Shown: in pieces, positions 7,531-15,398 of the stretch
Layout: each line of letters starts with the position of its first letter
How positions within the stretch are numbered: the first letter of the stretch is position 1
NCBI GenBank assembly: GCA_900319855.1
Contig: ONQC01000007.1
Coordinates: 1-64,000, forward strand
Source: an uncultured Bacteroidales bacterium
GTDB taxonomy: Bacteria > Bacteroidota > Bacteroidia > Bacteroidales > UBA932
DNA length: 64,000 bases
Direction: 5' to 3'
Translations under genes and position numbers: made by a program
Notes under the pieces: model-generated
Databases searched by the model: none
Seen by the model: only the letters and a program-made list of their open reading frames with translations
Told to the model about the DNA's origin: nothing

Positions 7531-8898
7531 TCAGAAGCCGGCGATGTCGAGCAGGACGGTGGGGAGAAGGAGAAGCAGGCCGAGGCCCAGAAGGACCAGG
7601 ACGCCTTTCCAGATCCAGCGGACCCATTGGGTATAAGGAATGCGGGCCATGGCAAGGGCCGCGATCAGGACGCCGGAGGTGGGGGTGATCATGTTGGTGA
7701 ACCCGTCGCCGAATTGGAAGGCGAGGACCATGGCCTGGCGCGAGACGCCGACCATGTCGGAGAAGGGCGCCATGATCGGAATGGTGATGGCCGCTTTCGC
7801 GGTGGCGCTGGGGATGATGAAATTGATCAGGGCCTGGATGCCGTACATGGCGGAAAGGGAGGCGACAGGGCTGGTGCCGTCAAGGCCCTCCTGCATGCTA
7901 TGTAGCAGGCTGTCAACGATTTTCCCGTCTTGCAGGATCACGATGATTCCCGATGCGAATCCCACGACCAGCGCCGCGGACAGGATGTCCTTGGCCCCGG
8001 CGATCAGTTCCTCGGCGATCCGGTTGGCGGAGAAACCCGCAATCAGGCCGCAGAGCAGTCCCATTCCCAGGAACAGGCCGGTAATCTCCGGCAGGTACCA
8101 ATCCCAGAGCGTCACCCCGACGATCAGCCCCACGACCGTGAGGGCCAATACGACCAGGATCCATTGCTGCTGAGCGGTCAGCCGCCCGCTTTGTGCTTTC
8201 GCACCGTTCTCCGAAAGATCGGAGACCTCGGCGGTCTCCTCCAGGACGGGCGATGGAGTGCGGCGGGAACGGCGGGCGTACAGCAGGACAAAGATGCACA
8301 TCAGCGTCGTCAGGAAGGCCCAGCAGAAGATGCGGTAGCCCATGCCGGAGAAGAGCGGGAGGTCGGCCATCCCTTGGGCGATGCCAACGGTGAAGGGGTT
8401 CAAGAAGGCGCTGGAAAATCCCACATTCGAGGCCACATAAACCACCAGCATGCCCATGATGGCGTCATAGCCCATCGAGACCGCCAGCGGCACCACGATG
8501 CCGATGAAGGGGATGGTCTCTTCGCTCATCCCGAAAACCGCCCCAGCCAGGGAAAACAGCACCGTCAGCAGGATCAGGACCAGTTTGTCCCGCCGGCCGA
8601 CCCGGGCGATGAACCTGCGGATGCCGGCATCCACGGCCCCGGTGGCATTCAGCAGCCAGAAGGCCCCGCCCACCACCAGGATGAACACGATGATGCCCGC
8701 CTGTTTGACAAACCCGTGATAAAGGGCCGAAAACACCTGCCAGGTCTGGGGCACGGCCGGGACCGCCTCGTAGGAAAGGCTCCCGTCAGGCCCTTTCACA
8801 TACTGACCGCCAGGCACGAACCAAGTCGCGATGGCGCACAGGGCAATCATCGCGGCAAGGATCACATAGGTATTCGGTATCCGGCGACCCTTCCCCAT
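7531..8898 (-). CDS. YfcC/DcuC-type membrane transporter
   Basis: 455 residues with an N-terminal RIPNTYVIL motif followed by about eleven or twelve hydrophobic helices. The pattern (PNTYVILA--I, FVPGG-Y, FILVVGGAFW, GM-EE-IPF, MG-D-I-G--VVY-AS-VGF-SAF-NPFTVGIAQG) is that of the YfcC family of the C4-dicarboxylate/basic amino-acid carrier superfamily. Substrate is uncertain: members are annotated as C4-dicarboxylate anaerobic carriers or arginine/ornithine antiporters. It is the last gene of the leftward lemA operon, four bases after the esterase gene. A 43-bp tandem repeat begins immediately after its stop, and no normal terminator is visible. Confidence 0.87.
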   Translation of the reverse strand: MGKGRRIPNTYVILAAMIALCAIATWFVPGGQYVKGPDGSLSYEAVPAVPQTWQVFSALYHGFVKQAGIIVFILVVGGAFWLLNATGAVDAGIRRFIARVGRRDKLVLILLTVLFSLAGAVFGMSEETIPFIGIVVPLAVSMGYDAIMGMLVVYVASNVGFSSAFLNPFTVGIAQGMADLPLFSGMGYRIFCWAFLTTLMCIFVLLYARRSRRTPSPVLEETAEVSDLSENGAKAQSGRLTAQQQWILVVLALTVVGLIVGVTLWDWYLPEITGLFLGMGLLCGLIAGFSANRIAEELIAGAKDILSAALVVGFASGIIVILQDGKIVDSLLHSMQEGLDGTSPVASLSAMYGIQALINFIIPSATAKAAITIPIMAPFSDMVGVSRQAMVLAFQFGDGFTNMITPTSGVLIAALAMARIPYTQWVRWIWKGVLVLLGLGLLLLLPTVLLDIAGF

Positions 8899-8902
8899 CC
8901 AT

Positions 8903-10072
8903 TTACAGTTTTACCTCGATCCGGACCGGATACAGGAAGGAAGGATCCTGCCGCTCGCGCAGCGTCTGGCGCATCACCGCCGGGGTACGCTTCACCGGTC
9001 CCTCGAACAGGACCTTGTCGCCATAGGTAACCCGGACCGGCTTGTCCAGGTCCGCCATGGTATCGTTCAGATAGACCGTCAGCGCGGAATAATCGCATTT
9101 CTCGATCGCAATCGTATTGCCGCTGCGCGACACCCGGACCTCCTTGCCGCGGGCCCGTTCACCCGCCGGCGCGCCGATCCAGTAGAAATACGGCTTCAGC
9201 TCCTCTTCCTGGCGCCAGACGATCTTGTCCGGAGCGGGATTCCGCCGGTACCGGGCCATCCACGGAACGGCCGCCGCATCGACGAGGTCCATCCAATGTT
9301 CCTTTCCCTCAACGATATGACCCTCATGGACATAGCCCGCAGGATCCGCCTTCTGGAGCGAATCCATCTCGGCGATCCGCTCGGTGCAGCGGAGGTTGCG
9401 GTCATACGCCGCATCCAGCGCCCCGCACCAGATCATGAAGGGCAGGTTCCGCAAGTTGAGCAGGGACACGTCGCCCGGGTGGCCGGCCATCATCGAAGCC
9501 GCCGCCCAGTGGTCCGCCATGCGCGGAGCCAGGCGCCAGACGCCGTCTCCCCCAGCCGAATAGCCCATCACATAGACCTTGTCCGGATTGACCCCCATCT
9601 GGGCGACCATCATCCGGATGATCTCCTCATAGAACCCGTCGCTTTCCGGACGGAAATGCAGGTCCCAGGTATTGGTGATGGCCCGCGGGCAGAGATAGAC
9701 CCCCTCGGCGGGCTGGTAGAGTTTCTGCTGGTTGTCCCACTGCTGGTCATTCACTTCGGGGGCCGTTCCGCCGCCGCCATGCAGGGAAATGTAGAGCGAA
9801 CGGCCGTCGGCGGGCTCCTCGCCGAAGACCTTCCAGGCCAGTTTCATGGTATGTCCGCCCCGGACCAGCTCCCGGCTGGAGAACGCCGCGGCCGTAGCCG
9901 ACGACACGGAGTCTTTCCACGCGCCGAGCAGCTCTTCGGCATAGGCGGACGCTTCGGTCCGGGTCAGTTCCGTCAGGTGGGCGTACCGGGACGCGGGTTT
10001 TCCATTCTGGGAGCAGCCGGTCAGGCAGACCGGCAGGAGGGCCGCAAGGGCCAGCAAAGTTTTGATTTTCAT
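8903..10072 (-). CDS. Secreted alpha/beta-hydrolase (esterase/depolymerase-like) lipoprotein
   Basis: 389 residues. A lipoprotein signal ends CLTGC. The alpha/beta-hydrolase features are an oxyanion HGGGG (about residue 97), a nucleophile elbow GYSAGG (about 171-176), an acid in the GALDAAYD region and a His candidate near GKEHWMD. A C-terminal all-beta part (about 310-389) follows. The closest look-alikes are poly(3-hydroxybutyrate) depolymerase-like and feruloyl-esterase-like proteins. The substrate is unknown and it should act at the cell surface or in the periplasm. It sits between DUF2207 and the yfcC-like gene with 4-9 base gaps, so co-expression is expected. Confidence 0.78.
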   Translation of the reverse strand: MKIKTLLALAALLPVCLTGCSQNGKPASRYAHLTELTRTEASAYAEELLGAWKDSVSSATAAAFSSRELVRGGHTMKLAWKVFGEEPADGRSLYISLHGGGGTAPEVNDQQWDNQQKLYQPAEGVYLCPRAITNTWDLHFRPESDGFYEEIIRMMVAQMGVNPDKVYVMGYSAGGDGVWRLAPRMADHWAAASMMAGHPGDVSLLNLRNLPFMIWCGALDAAYDRNLRCTERIAEMDSLQKADPAGYVHEGHIVEGKEHWMDLVDAAAVPWMARYRRNPAPDKIVWRQEEELKPYFYWIGAPAGERARGKEVRVSRSGNTIAIEKCDYSALTVYLNDTMADLDKPVRVTYGDKVLFEGPVKRTPAVMRQTLRERQDPSFLYPVRIEVKL

Positions 10073-10081
10073 AGTTTATTC

Positions 10082-11740
10082 TTATCTGCTTCCACCGCCG
10101 AAGCCGCCGCCGCTGAAGCCGCCGCCTCCGCCGAAGGAGGTGTGGCCGCCCTTGCCGGAAACGCTGCCGGCCTGCTGGCGGGCGATGGCCCGGTTGATGG
10201 CCGCCGTAGATACGTTGTTGGTCATCTGGATGGTCCGCATCATCACGGTCGGATCCACGCCGACGGATTGGGAAATCTCCTGGAACTCGGCCGGGAAGAG
10301 CCGCTCGAACTGGGTCGCCACCTTGTCGGCGATCCCGTAGAGCTGGGCAAAGACCAGGTAGTCTTTCCAGAGGCCGACTTCCGCGGCGCCGCGCTCCTTG
10401 GAGAGCGTGAAGTCGTTCAGGAAGTTCTTGAATTCCACGACATGGCAGGCTTCGCGGGCGCCGTCCTGGTTGGTGGTCGTCCCACGGAGGAAATACCCCT
10501 TGTCGGCCATGTAACGGTGGCCACGCTGCTGGGCGTTGAGCGGCCAGGACGTCACTTTCTTGAAGTTCCGTTCGGACCATTTTTCAAATTCGCCGGATTC
10601 CAGCAACAGGTTGGAGCCGCTGGCCTCCCGGGCCATGTCATAGAGGCTTCGTTCGGTAGGGTCGGCGATCTCGATGCCTTCCGGGAAGGCCAGGTTGACC
10701 CGTTTGGCTTTCTTGGGATCGGGCTGCACGGTGAGTTTCCGGTCCAGGATCCAGCGCAGGAAAAGCGCGCCGATCAGGCCCTTGGAGGACGTCTTGCCGC
10801 CGAAGCGCCAGCCATTTTCCAGGACATAATAGGACGCGAACAGGTCGCCGCCCATCGGCGCCTCGCGGTACCACTCGGTGATCTTGGTCTTGCCGTACAT
10901 GGACTTCTTGTATTTCTTGCCCATGGCCGTCAGCACGATGGCCCGCGCCGCCATGAAGAAACCGCCGCAGAAAATCAGCGCGAACAGCGCCAGGAAGAAA
11001 TTCTCGCCAGGGTCTTTCTCCCCATAGGAGCTGCCTTCCAGGGCCGTGGATTTCATTTCGTCGAAGGACATGTCGCGGGAAACCGCCGGGGAGAACAGCC
11101 CTTTCTCGAACCGCACCATGGCGATGAGCTGGCTGAGCGGCCCGAACGGTTCGGAGGACTCGGCGATGACCTGTCCGTCCTTGACGTTGATGTCTCCGAT
11201 GAAGCCGAAGCCCCAGACGCGGGTGTTGTCATAGGTCCACTGAGGTCCGCCGGTGGCGTTGCGGATGGTCACCCTGGCATGCTGCGGCGGGGCGACGAGT
11301 CCGGGATTGACGAACATGAAATTGAAGGCGTCGGCATCCTGGAGAGACTGGACCAGGCCGGTCACGGTGAACGAGGCCGTCCAGACATGGTCGCCGTAGG
11401 AGCCCTGTCCCCAGCACAATTCGACGCCGTCCCGCTTCTCGACGATGCCGCAGCGGCCGGCTTTCTGGGACAGGGAACGGTCCACGTTCCAGTGGCGGCC
11501 CTCGCTGATAAACTCCTGGCCGTTTTCACTGACCGTAAGGTCCGTGACCGTCATCCGGCCCAGGTTTTCGATGGGAATGTACCACTCGGTGCCTTGCACG
11601 ACGGTCGCATCCCATACCTGCGTGATACGGGCCGAACCGTCCGAAAACAGGTCTACCGTGACGTCTACATCACGGATCTGCTGGGCCGGCAGCACCAGCG
11701 GAAACGCCAGTGCGGCCAGCAGGGAAAAGAGCCTGCGCAT
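10082..11740 (-). CDS. DUF2207 membrane protein with glycine-rich C-terminus
   Basis: 552 residues. A signal peptide (about 1-20) is followed by an extracytoplasmic beta-rich DUF2207 region (IRDVDVTVDLFSDGSARITQVWD) to about residue 235. Transmembrane segments occur around 243-270, with a large cytoplasmic domain after them. The tail is almost pure Gly/Ser/Phe (HTSFGGGGGFSGGGFGGG), typical of this family. Function is unknown. DUF2207 proteins are commonly encoded beside LemA, as here (4-base gap), which strengthens both calls. Confidence 0.85.
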   Translation of the reverse strand: MRRLFSLLAALAFPLVLPAQQIRDVDVTVDLFSDGSARITQVWDATVVQGTEWYIPIENLGRMTVTDLTVSENGQEFISEGRHWNVDRSLSQKAGRCGIVEKRDGVELCWGQGSYGDHVWTASFTVTGLVQSLQDADAFNFMFVNPGLVAPPQHARVTIRNATGGPQWTYDNTRVWGFGFIGDINVKDGQVIAESSEPFGPLSQLIAMVRFEKGLFSPAVSRDMSFDEMKSTALEGSSYGEKDPGENFFLALFALIFCGGFFMAARAIVLTAMGKKYKKSMYGKTKITEWYREAPMGGDLFASYYVLENGWRFGGKTSSKGLIGALFLRWILDRKLTVQPDPKKAKRVNLAFPEGIEIADPTERSLYDMAREASGSNLLLESGEFEKWSERNFKKVTSWPLNAQQRGHRYMADKGYFLRGTTTNQDGAREACHVVEFKNFLNDFTLSKERGAAEVGLWKDYLVFAQLYGIADKVATQFERLFPAEFQEISQSVGVDPTVMMRTIQMTNNVSTAAINRAIARQQAGSVSGKGGHTSFGGGGGFSGGGFGGGSR

Positions 11741-11744
11741 CGGA

Positions 11745-12296
11745 TCAGATGACCGGATAGTCCTTCTTGGTCACGTCTTCGGCGAGGTAGTCGCGCTTGG
11801 CAAAGCCCAGGATGCTGGCGACCACGGAGCCCGGGAACATGCGGACCTCGTTGTTGAACTTGGTCACGGTGTCGTTGAAGGTCATGCGGGCCAGGCGGAC
11901 GTTCTCCTCGTACTTCTCGATGCTCTGCATCGTCTGCTGGTAGTTCTGGTTGGCCTTCAGGTCGGGATACTGCTCGGCGATGGCAATCAGCTTGGCACTG
12001 ATCTCCTTGAGCGCCGTCTCGTTGGCGTCGATCTCGGCCGGAGTCGGAGACGGGGAGGCCGTGATCTTGCGCTCGGCGATGACCTTCTGGAGGGTTTCGC
12101 TTTCGTAGGAAGCATATTCACGGGTCAGCTTGACGAGCGCCTGGAGGGCGTCGTAACGACTGACTTGCTGGACATTGATTTGCTTAAGGGCGTTGTTGCA
12201 AAGTTCGTCGGATTTGACCAGTTTGTTCTGGACGGAAATGACCCAGAATATCAATACGGCCGCTACGGCCAGCAAAAGGATAAGGACGGTTGACAT
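11745..12296 (-). CDS. lemA: LemA family protein
   Basis: 183 residues. An N-terminal membrane anchor (about 4-24) precedes the LemA helical core with NKLVKSDELCNNALKQINVQQVSRYDALQALV, YPDLKANQNYQQTMQSIEKYEENVRLARMTFNDTVTKFN and a C-terminal FPGSVVASILGF. Length and motifs are typical. LemA proteins are membrane-associated with a mostly extracytoplasmic helical bundle; the precise role is unknown. It is the first gene of the lemA-DUF2207-esterase-yfcC operon and is divergent from the Gfo/Idh/MocA gene. Confidence 0.92.
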   Translation of the reverse strand: MSTVLILLLAVAAVLIFWVISVQNKLVKSDELCNNALKQINVQQVSRYDALQALVKLTREYASYESETLQKVIAERKITASPSPTPAEIDANETALKEISAKLIAIAEQYPDLKANQNYQQTMQSIEKYEENVRLARMTFNDTVTKFNNEVRMFPGSVVASILGFAKRDYLAEDVTKKDYPVI

Positions 12297-12324
12297 GGTA
12301 CTGTTCTTTTTGGTTTGTCAAGTT

Positions 12325-12332
12325 CAAAGATA
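12325..12332 (-). promoter_or_regulatory. -7 element (TATCTTTG) of the lemA operon
   Basis: Minus-strand TATCTTTG inside CCGTATCTTTG, 28 bases before the lemA ATG. It lies back-to-back with the rightward -7 element at 12354-12361. Confidence 0.65.
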
Positions 12333-12353
12333 CGGAAATATTTGAAGAATCAC

Positions 12354-12361
12354 TATCTTTG
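12354..12361 (+). promoter_or_regulatory. -7 element (TATCTTTG) of the Gfo/Idh/MocA gene
   Basis: Exact TAnnTTTG match 21 bases before the ATG at 12383. It supports the downstream start rather than longer frames that would begin inside lemA. Confidence 0.65.
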
Positions 12362-12382
12362 GGCAAGAGATATCAATTGGCT

Positions 12383-13366
12383 ATGGGTAAGGAAATCAGA
12401 CGGGTCGGCATCATCGGCGCCGGCCACATCGCAGAAAAGATGGCGGCAACCCTCAACGGCATGGACGACATGTCCTGCCTCGCGGTCGGATCGCGTTCCC
12501 TGGAAAAGGCGCAGGCCTTCGCCGCCCCGCGCGGCATTTCCCGCGCGTACGGATCCTACGATGCCTTGCTGGACGATCCGGACGTGGACCTGGTCTATAT
12601 CGCGACGCCGCATTCGCACCATTTCGACATCACCCGCCGGGCCCTGAAGAAAGGCAAGCCCTGCCTGGTGGAGAAGTCCTTCATGGCCAATGCCCGGGAA
12701 ACGGAGGCGATCCTTGCGCTGTCCCGCGAACGGGGCGTCTTCGTCGCCGAAGCGATCTGGACCCGCTACCTGCCGGTGGTCGGCATCATCCGGGATATCA
12801 TCGCCTCCGGCGCCATCGGGCAGGTCCGCACGATTTCCGCCACGCTTTCTTATGAGATTTCCGCCAAGGAGCGGATCCTGCGTCCCGACCTGTGCGGCGG
12901 CTCCCTGCTGGACCTGGGGGTCTACGGGATCAATTTCGTCCGGGCCTACTGCGACAGCCCGATCGTGCAGACGGCTTCCCTGTGCACGAAGTTCGGCAGC
13001 GGAACGGACATGTCCGAGTCCATTTCCTTCGCCATGGCCGACGGGACGGTGGCCCAGGTGCTTTCCTCCGCCGCCTGCCAGGGCGACAACGTGGGCGTCA
13101 TCGCCGGCACCCTGGCCAATATCTGGGTGGACGATGTCAACAACCCGCAGGTCGTCCGCGTCTATGCGAAACACCATGCCTTGCTGGCTGAGTACCCGGT
13201 ACCCGAACAGATCACCGGCTTCGAATACCAGCTGCGGGCCTGCCGCGACGCCATCCGGGAAGGCCGGATCGACCCGCCGCAGATGCCCCACGCCGAGATT
13301 CTCTATATCATGCAGCTGATGGACGGACTCCGCCGCGACTGGGGCGTCCGTTTCCCCATGGATTAG
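12383..13366 (+). CDS. Gfo/Idh/MocA family NAD(P)-dependent oxidoreductase
   Basis: 327 residues. The Rossmann motif GIIGAGHIAEKMA is at about residues 9-21. The family DDPDVDLVYIATPHSHH segment is at about 65-80, and the catalytic Lys lies in LVEKSFMANARETE (the EKP-equivalent, here EKS). The C-terminal half carries the alpha/beta substrate domain with GGSLLDLGVYGINF. It resembles the dihydrodiol-dehydrogenase-like branch acting on sugars or polyols; the substrate is unknown. The start at 12383 is preferred because it gives MGKEIRRVGIIGAG and follows the promoter. It is convergent with the PD40-SPOR gene, with a 4-base overlap of the two stops. Confidence 0.88.
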   Translation: MGKEIRRVGIIGAGHIAEKMAATLNGMDDMSCLAVGSRSLEKAQAFAAPRGISRAYGSYDALLDDPDVDLVYIATPHSHHFDITRRALKKGKPCLVEKSFMANARETEAILALSRERGVFVAEAIWTRYLPVVGIIRDIIASGAIGQVRTISATLSYEISAKERILRPDLCGGSLLDLGVYGINFVRAYCDSPIVQTASLCTKFGSGTDMSESISFAMADGTVAQVLSSAACQGDNVGVIAGTLANIWVDDVNNPQVVRVYAKHHALLAEYPVPEQITGFEYQLRACRDAIREGRIDPPQMPHAEILYIMQLMDGLRRDWGVRFPMD

Positions 13367-15243
13367 AACAACTCCGCCGTCAGGCCGATGGTCCGCAGCG
13401 AAGACAGGACCCGGTCGGCTTCGGTCCGGTCGTCGAACGGGCCGAGGATGTAGGTCGTGCCGTCCTCGCCGGCTTCCTTGGAGAGGTCTTTGAGGGTCAT
13501 GGCGCGGATCGACAGGATCGTGCTGTCGCCCAGGGAGGCGCCGTCGGCCGGGGTGATCCGGATCTGGTAGGACGGCCGTGCGTTCTTTTCCGCTTCGCGG
13601 GCCTTGGCCACCGGAATGGACACGCCGTCCTGGAAAGCGACGATGAAGGCGCTGCGGAAGCCCTGGCGCTTGACCTTGTTCAGGTTGGCCAGCACGTCCT
13701 TGTAGGTACGGAATACGCCCACGGAGTAGGTGTAGCGGAGCTGGGCGCTCATTTTTGAGAATACGGGACTGAGTCCCCTGAGCTGTTTGACCGTCGCCGG
13801 GGCGGAGGTGGTAAAGAGCTGGATCTGGTAGACCAAACCGTCCGGGAGGGTATTGTCTTCGGCGAACCGGCCTTCCGGCAGGATCATGAAGGAATAATCG
13901 AACGTGGGCTTGGGCTTGAGGATGTTCATCCTGACCGGGCCGCCCATCTCCTTGCGGGAGAAGGCATAGCCGGAGGCGGCGCCAACCACTTCGCGGTCGG
14001 CTTCCTGCTGCAGCTTCCCGGGATCCAGGACCACGCCGCTGACCAGGAAATCCATCTCGATCTTCTGCAGCTCGGTGACGGCCACGGACAGGGAGTCCTG
14101 CAGGGCGGACAGTCCCTGTTCACGGTCCAGGATGGAGGCGGCCAGGGTCCGGCGCTCTTCATCGGAGGCCGTGGCGATCCGGGCACGGGCCCGGTCGATG
14201 GATTGACCCACCGCATAGATGGAGTCCCGCAGCTGGCGGACCTGGCGCATCTTTTCCGTATAGCGGCGGGTATCGACCCCTTCTTCCAGCGACGCGACGG
14301 CGCCGCGGTTTTCCAGGCGGGAAGGGTCGTTGTCCGGCACCAAGCGGGACAGGGCCTTGACCTGCTCCGGGTCGGAGAGGGCCTTGCGGACGGGCATGCC
14401 GTCATATTCAAGGACATAGAGCCAGACGCTGTCTTTTGCACATTCCCGGTTCGAGGCGAACAGGGAATATTTTCCGTCGGGTGTGTTCATGAACAGGAAA
14501 TCGTCGGCCGGGGAGGAATACGGGAAACCCAGGTTGACCGGCGTTTCCCAGTCATGGGTTTCGCGGTTCCAGCGGGAAACGTACAGGTCGTAGCCCCCCA
14601 TTCCGTAAAGGCCCTTGGACGAGAAATACAGGGAGTTCCCGTCCGGGGAAAGCATCGGGAAAATCTCGTCGGAAGAGGAGGTCAGGGTCTCGTTGATCAG
14701 TTCCGGGACGGCCCAGACCGTGTCCTGGAGGTGGGTCCGGTAGATGTTGTGGATCCCGTCCGCGTCGGCGGCGGAGTAATAGATTTCCGGCTCTCCGTCA
14801 GGCAGGTACATGGCACGGACCAGGTCCCCGCCGTCCAGCGAGTCCAGCTGGTTGGGGACGGAGCGCCAGCTCCGGTCTTTCAGCGGATAGTACAGGAAAA
14901 AGTCTTCGATGGAAAACCGCTGCCGGGCGACAACGGAAGGCTGGCTGCAATAGGCCAGCATGTTACGGCCGTTCTGCGCCTGCAGAAGCCGGTCTTCGAT
15001 TCCCTGGCGGACCAGGGAGTCCTCCGTCATGCGAAGGGCTTCGCCGAACAAGTCGGCAGCCTGGCTGAAACGATAGTCACGGTGCAGGGAGCCCGCTTCC
15101 GAGAGGATGTCTTCCAGGGTGCGGACGGGAGACGGAGGCAGGGTATCAAGGACAACGGACACGGAATCCGGTGCCTGGGCCAGGGCCGCGATGCCGGCAA
15201 GGAGGGAGGCGGCGGCCGCGAGGAGTTGCTTTCTTGTGTTCAT
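13363..15243 (-). CDS. Envelope protein with PD40 beta-propeller repeats and C-terminal SPOR-like repeats
   Basis: 626 residues. A signal peptide is followed by a TPR-like helical segment (about 40-95). WD40-like (PD40) propeller blades include FPMLSPDGNSLYFSSKGLYGMGGYDLYVS (about 200-228) and DDFLFMNTPDGKYSLFASNR. A coiled-coil runs at about 315-395. Two SPOR-like alpha/beta repeats occupy the C-terminus (VYQIQLFTT... and YQIRITPADG...YILGPFDDRTEADRVLSSL). SPOR domains bind denuded peptidoglycan, so a cell-wall-associated periplasmic or outer-membrane role is likely. The OmpA domain seen in many PD40 proteins is absent. The -7 element is only 10 bases from the ATG. Confidence 0.75.
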   Translation of the reverse strand: MNTRKQLLAAAASLLAGIAALAQAPDSVSVVLDTLPPSPVRTLEDILSEAGSLHRDYRFSQAADLFGEALRMTEDSLVRQGIEDRLLQAQNGRNMLAYCSQPSVVARQRFSIEDFFLYYPLKDRSWRSVPNQLDSLDGGDLVRAMYLPDGEPEIYYSAADADGIHNIYRTHLQDTVWAVPELINETLTSSSDEIFPMLSPDGNSLYFSSKGLYGMGGYDLYVSRWNRETHDWETPVNLGFPYSSPADDFLFMNTPDGKYSLFASNRECAKDSVWLYVLEYDGMPVRKALSDPEQVKALSRLVPDNDPSRLENRGAVASLEEGVDTRRYTEKMRQVRQLRDSIYAVGQSIDRARARIATASDEERRTLAASILDREQGLSALQDSLSVAVTELQKIEMDFLVSGVVLDPGKLQQEADREVVGAASGYAFSRKEMGGPVRMNILKPKPTFDYSFMILPEGRFAEDNTLPDGLVYQIQLFTTSAPATVKQLRGLSPVFSKMSAQLRYTYSVGVFRTYKDVLANLNKVKRQGFRSAFIVAFQDGVSIPVAKAREAEKNARPSYQIRITPADGASLGDSTILSIRAMTLKDLSKEAGEDGTTYILGPFDDRTEADRVLSSLRTIGLTAELF

Positions 15244-15253
15244 TTCCAGTCAG

Positions 15254-15261
15254 CAAATTTA
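15254..15261 (-). promoter_or_regulatory. -7 element (TAAATTTG) of the PD40-SPOR gene
   Basis: Minus-strand TAAATTTG, a TAnnTTTG match, ending 10 bases before the ATG at 15243. The leader would be very short. Confidence 0.5.
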
Positions 15262-15303
15262 ACGAAATAAATGTCAGAAACTTTCATTCTCGGAAAAAAA
15301 TAG

Positions 15304-15311
15304 TAAATTTG
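15304..15311 (+). promoter_or_regulatory. -7 element (TAAATTTG) of secDF
   Basis: Exact TAnnTTTG match followed by CA, 87 bases before the secDF ATG. The leader is longer than for most genes here. Confidence 0.55.
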
Positions 15312-15398
15312 CACCCTATTTTGCCGTGGTGTGTAATCATGGTCGGTTCGGCCTCGGCACTTGAAAAGAATTTATAATATTTTAAAAACCAATAAAAA

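Noticed and set aside
6997-7905. Several Arg/Ala-rich frames in the repeat block before the yfcC-like gene
   Set aside because: They translate the 43-bp tandem repeat and the inverted repeats in all frames, and have no start-site or composition support.
12290-12382. Upstream start for the Gfo/Idh/MocA gene
   Set aside because: The region contains both divergent -7 elements and encodes no conserved residues. The Rossmann motif follows the ATG at 12383.
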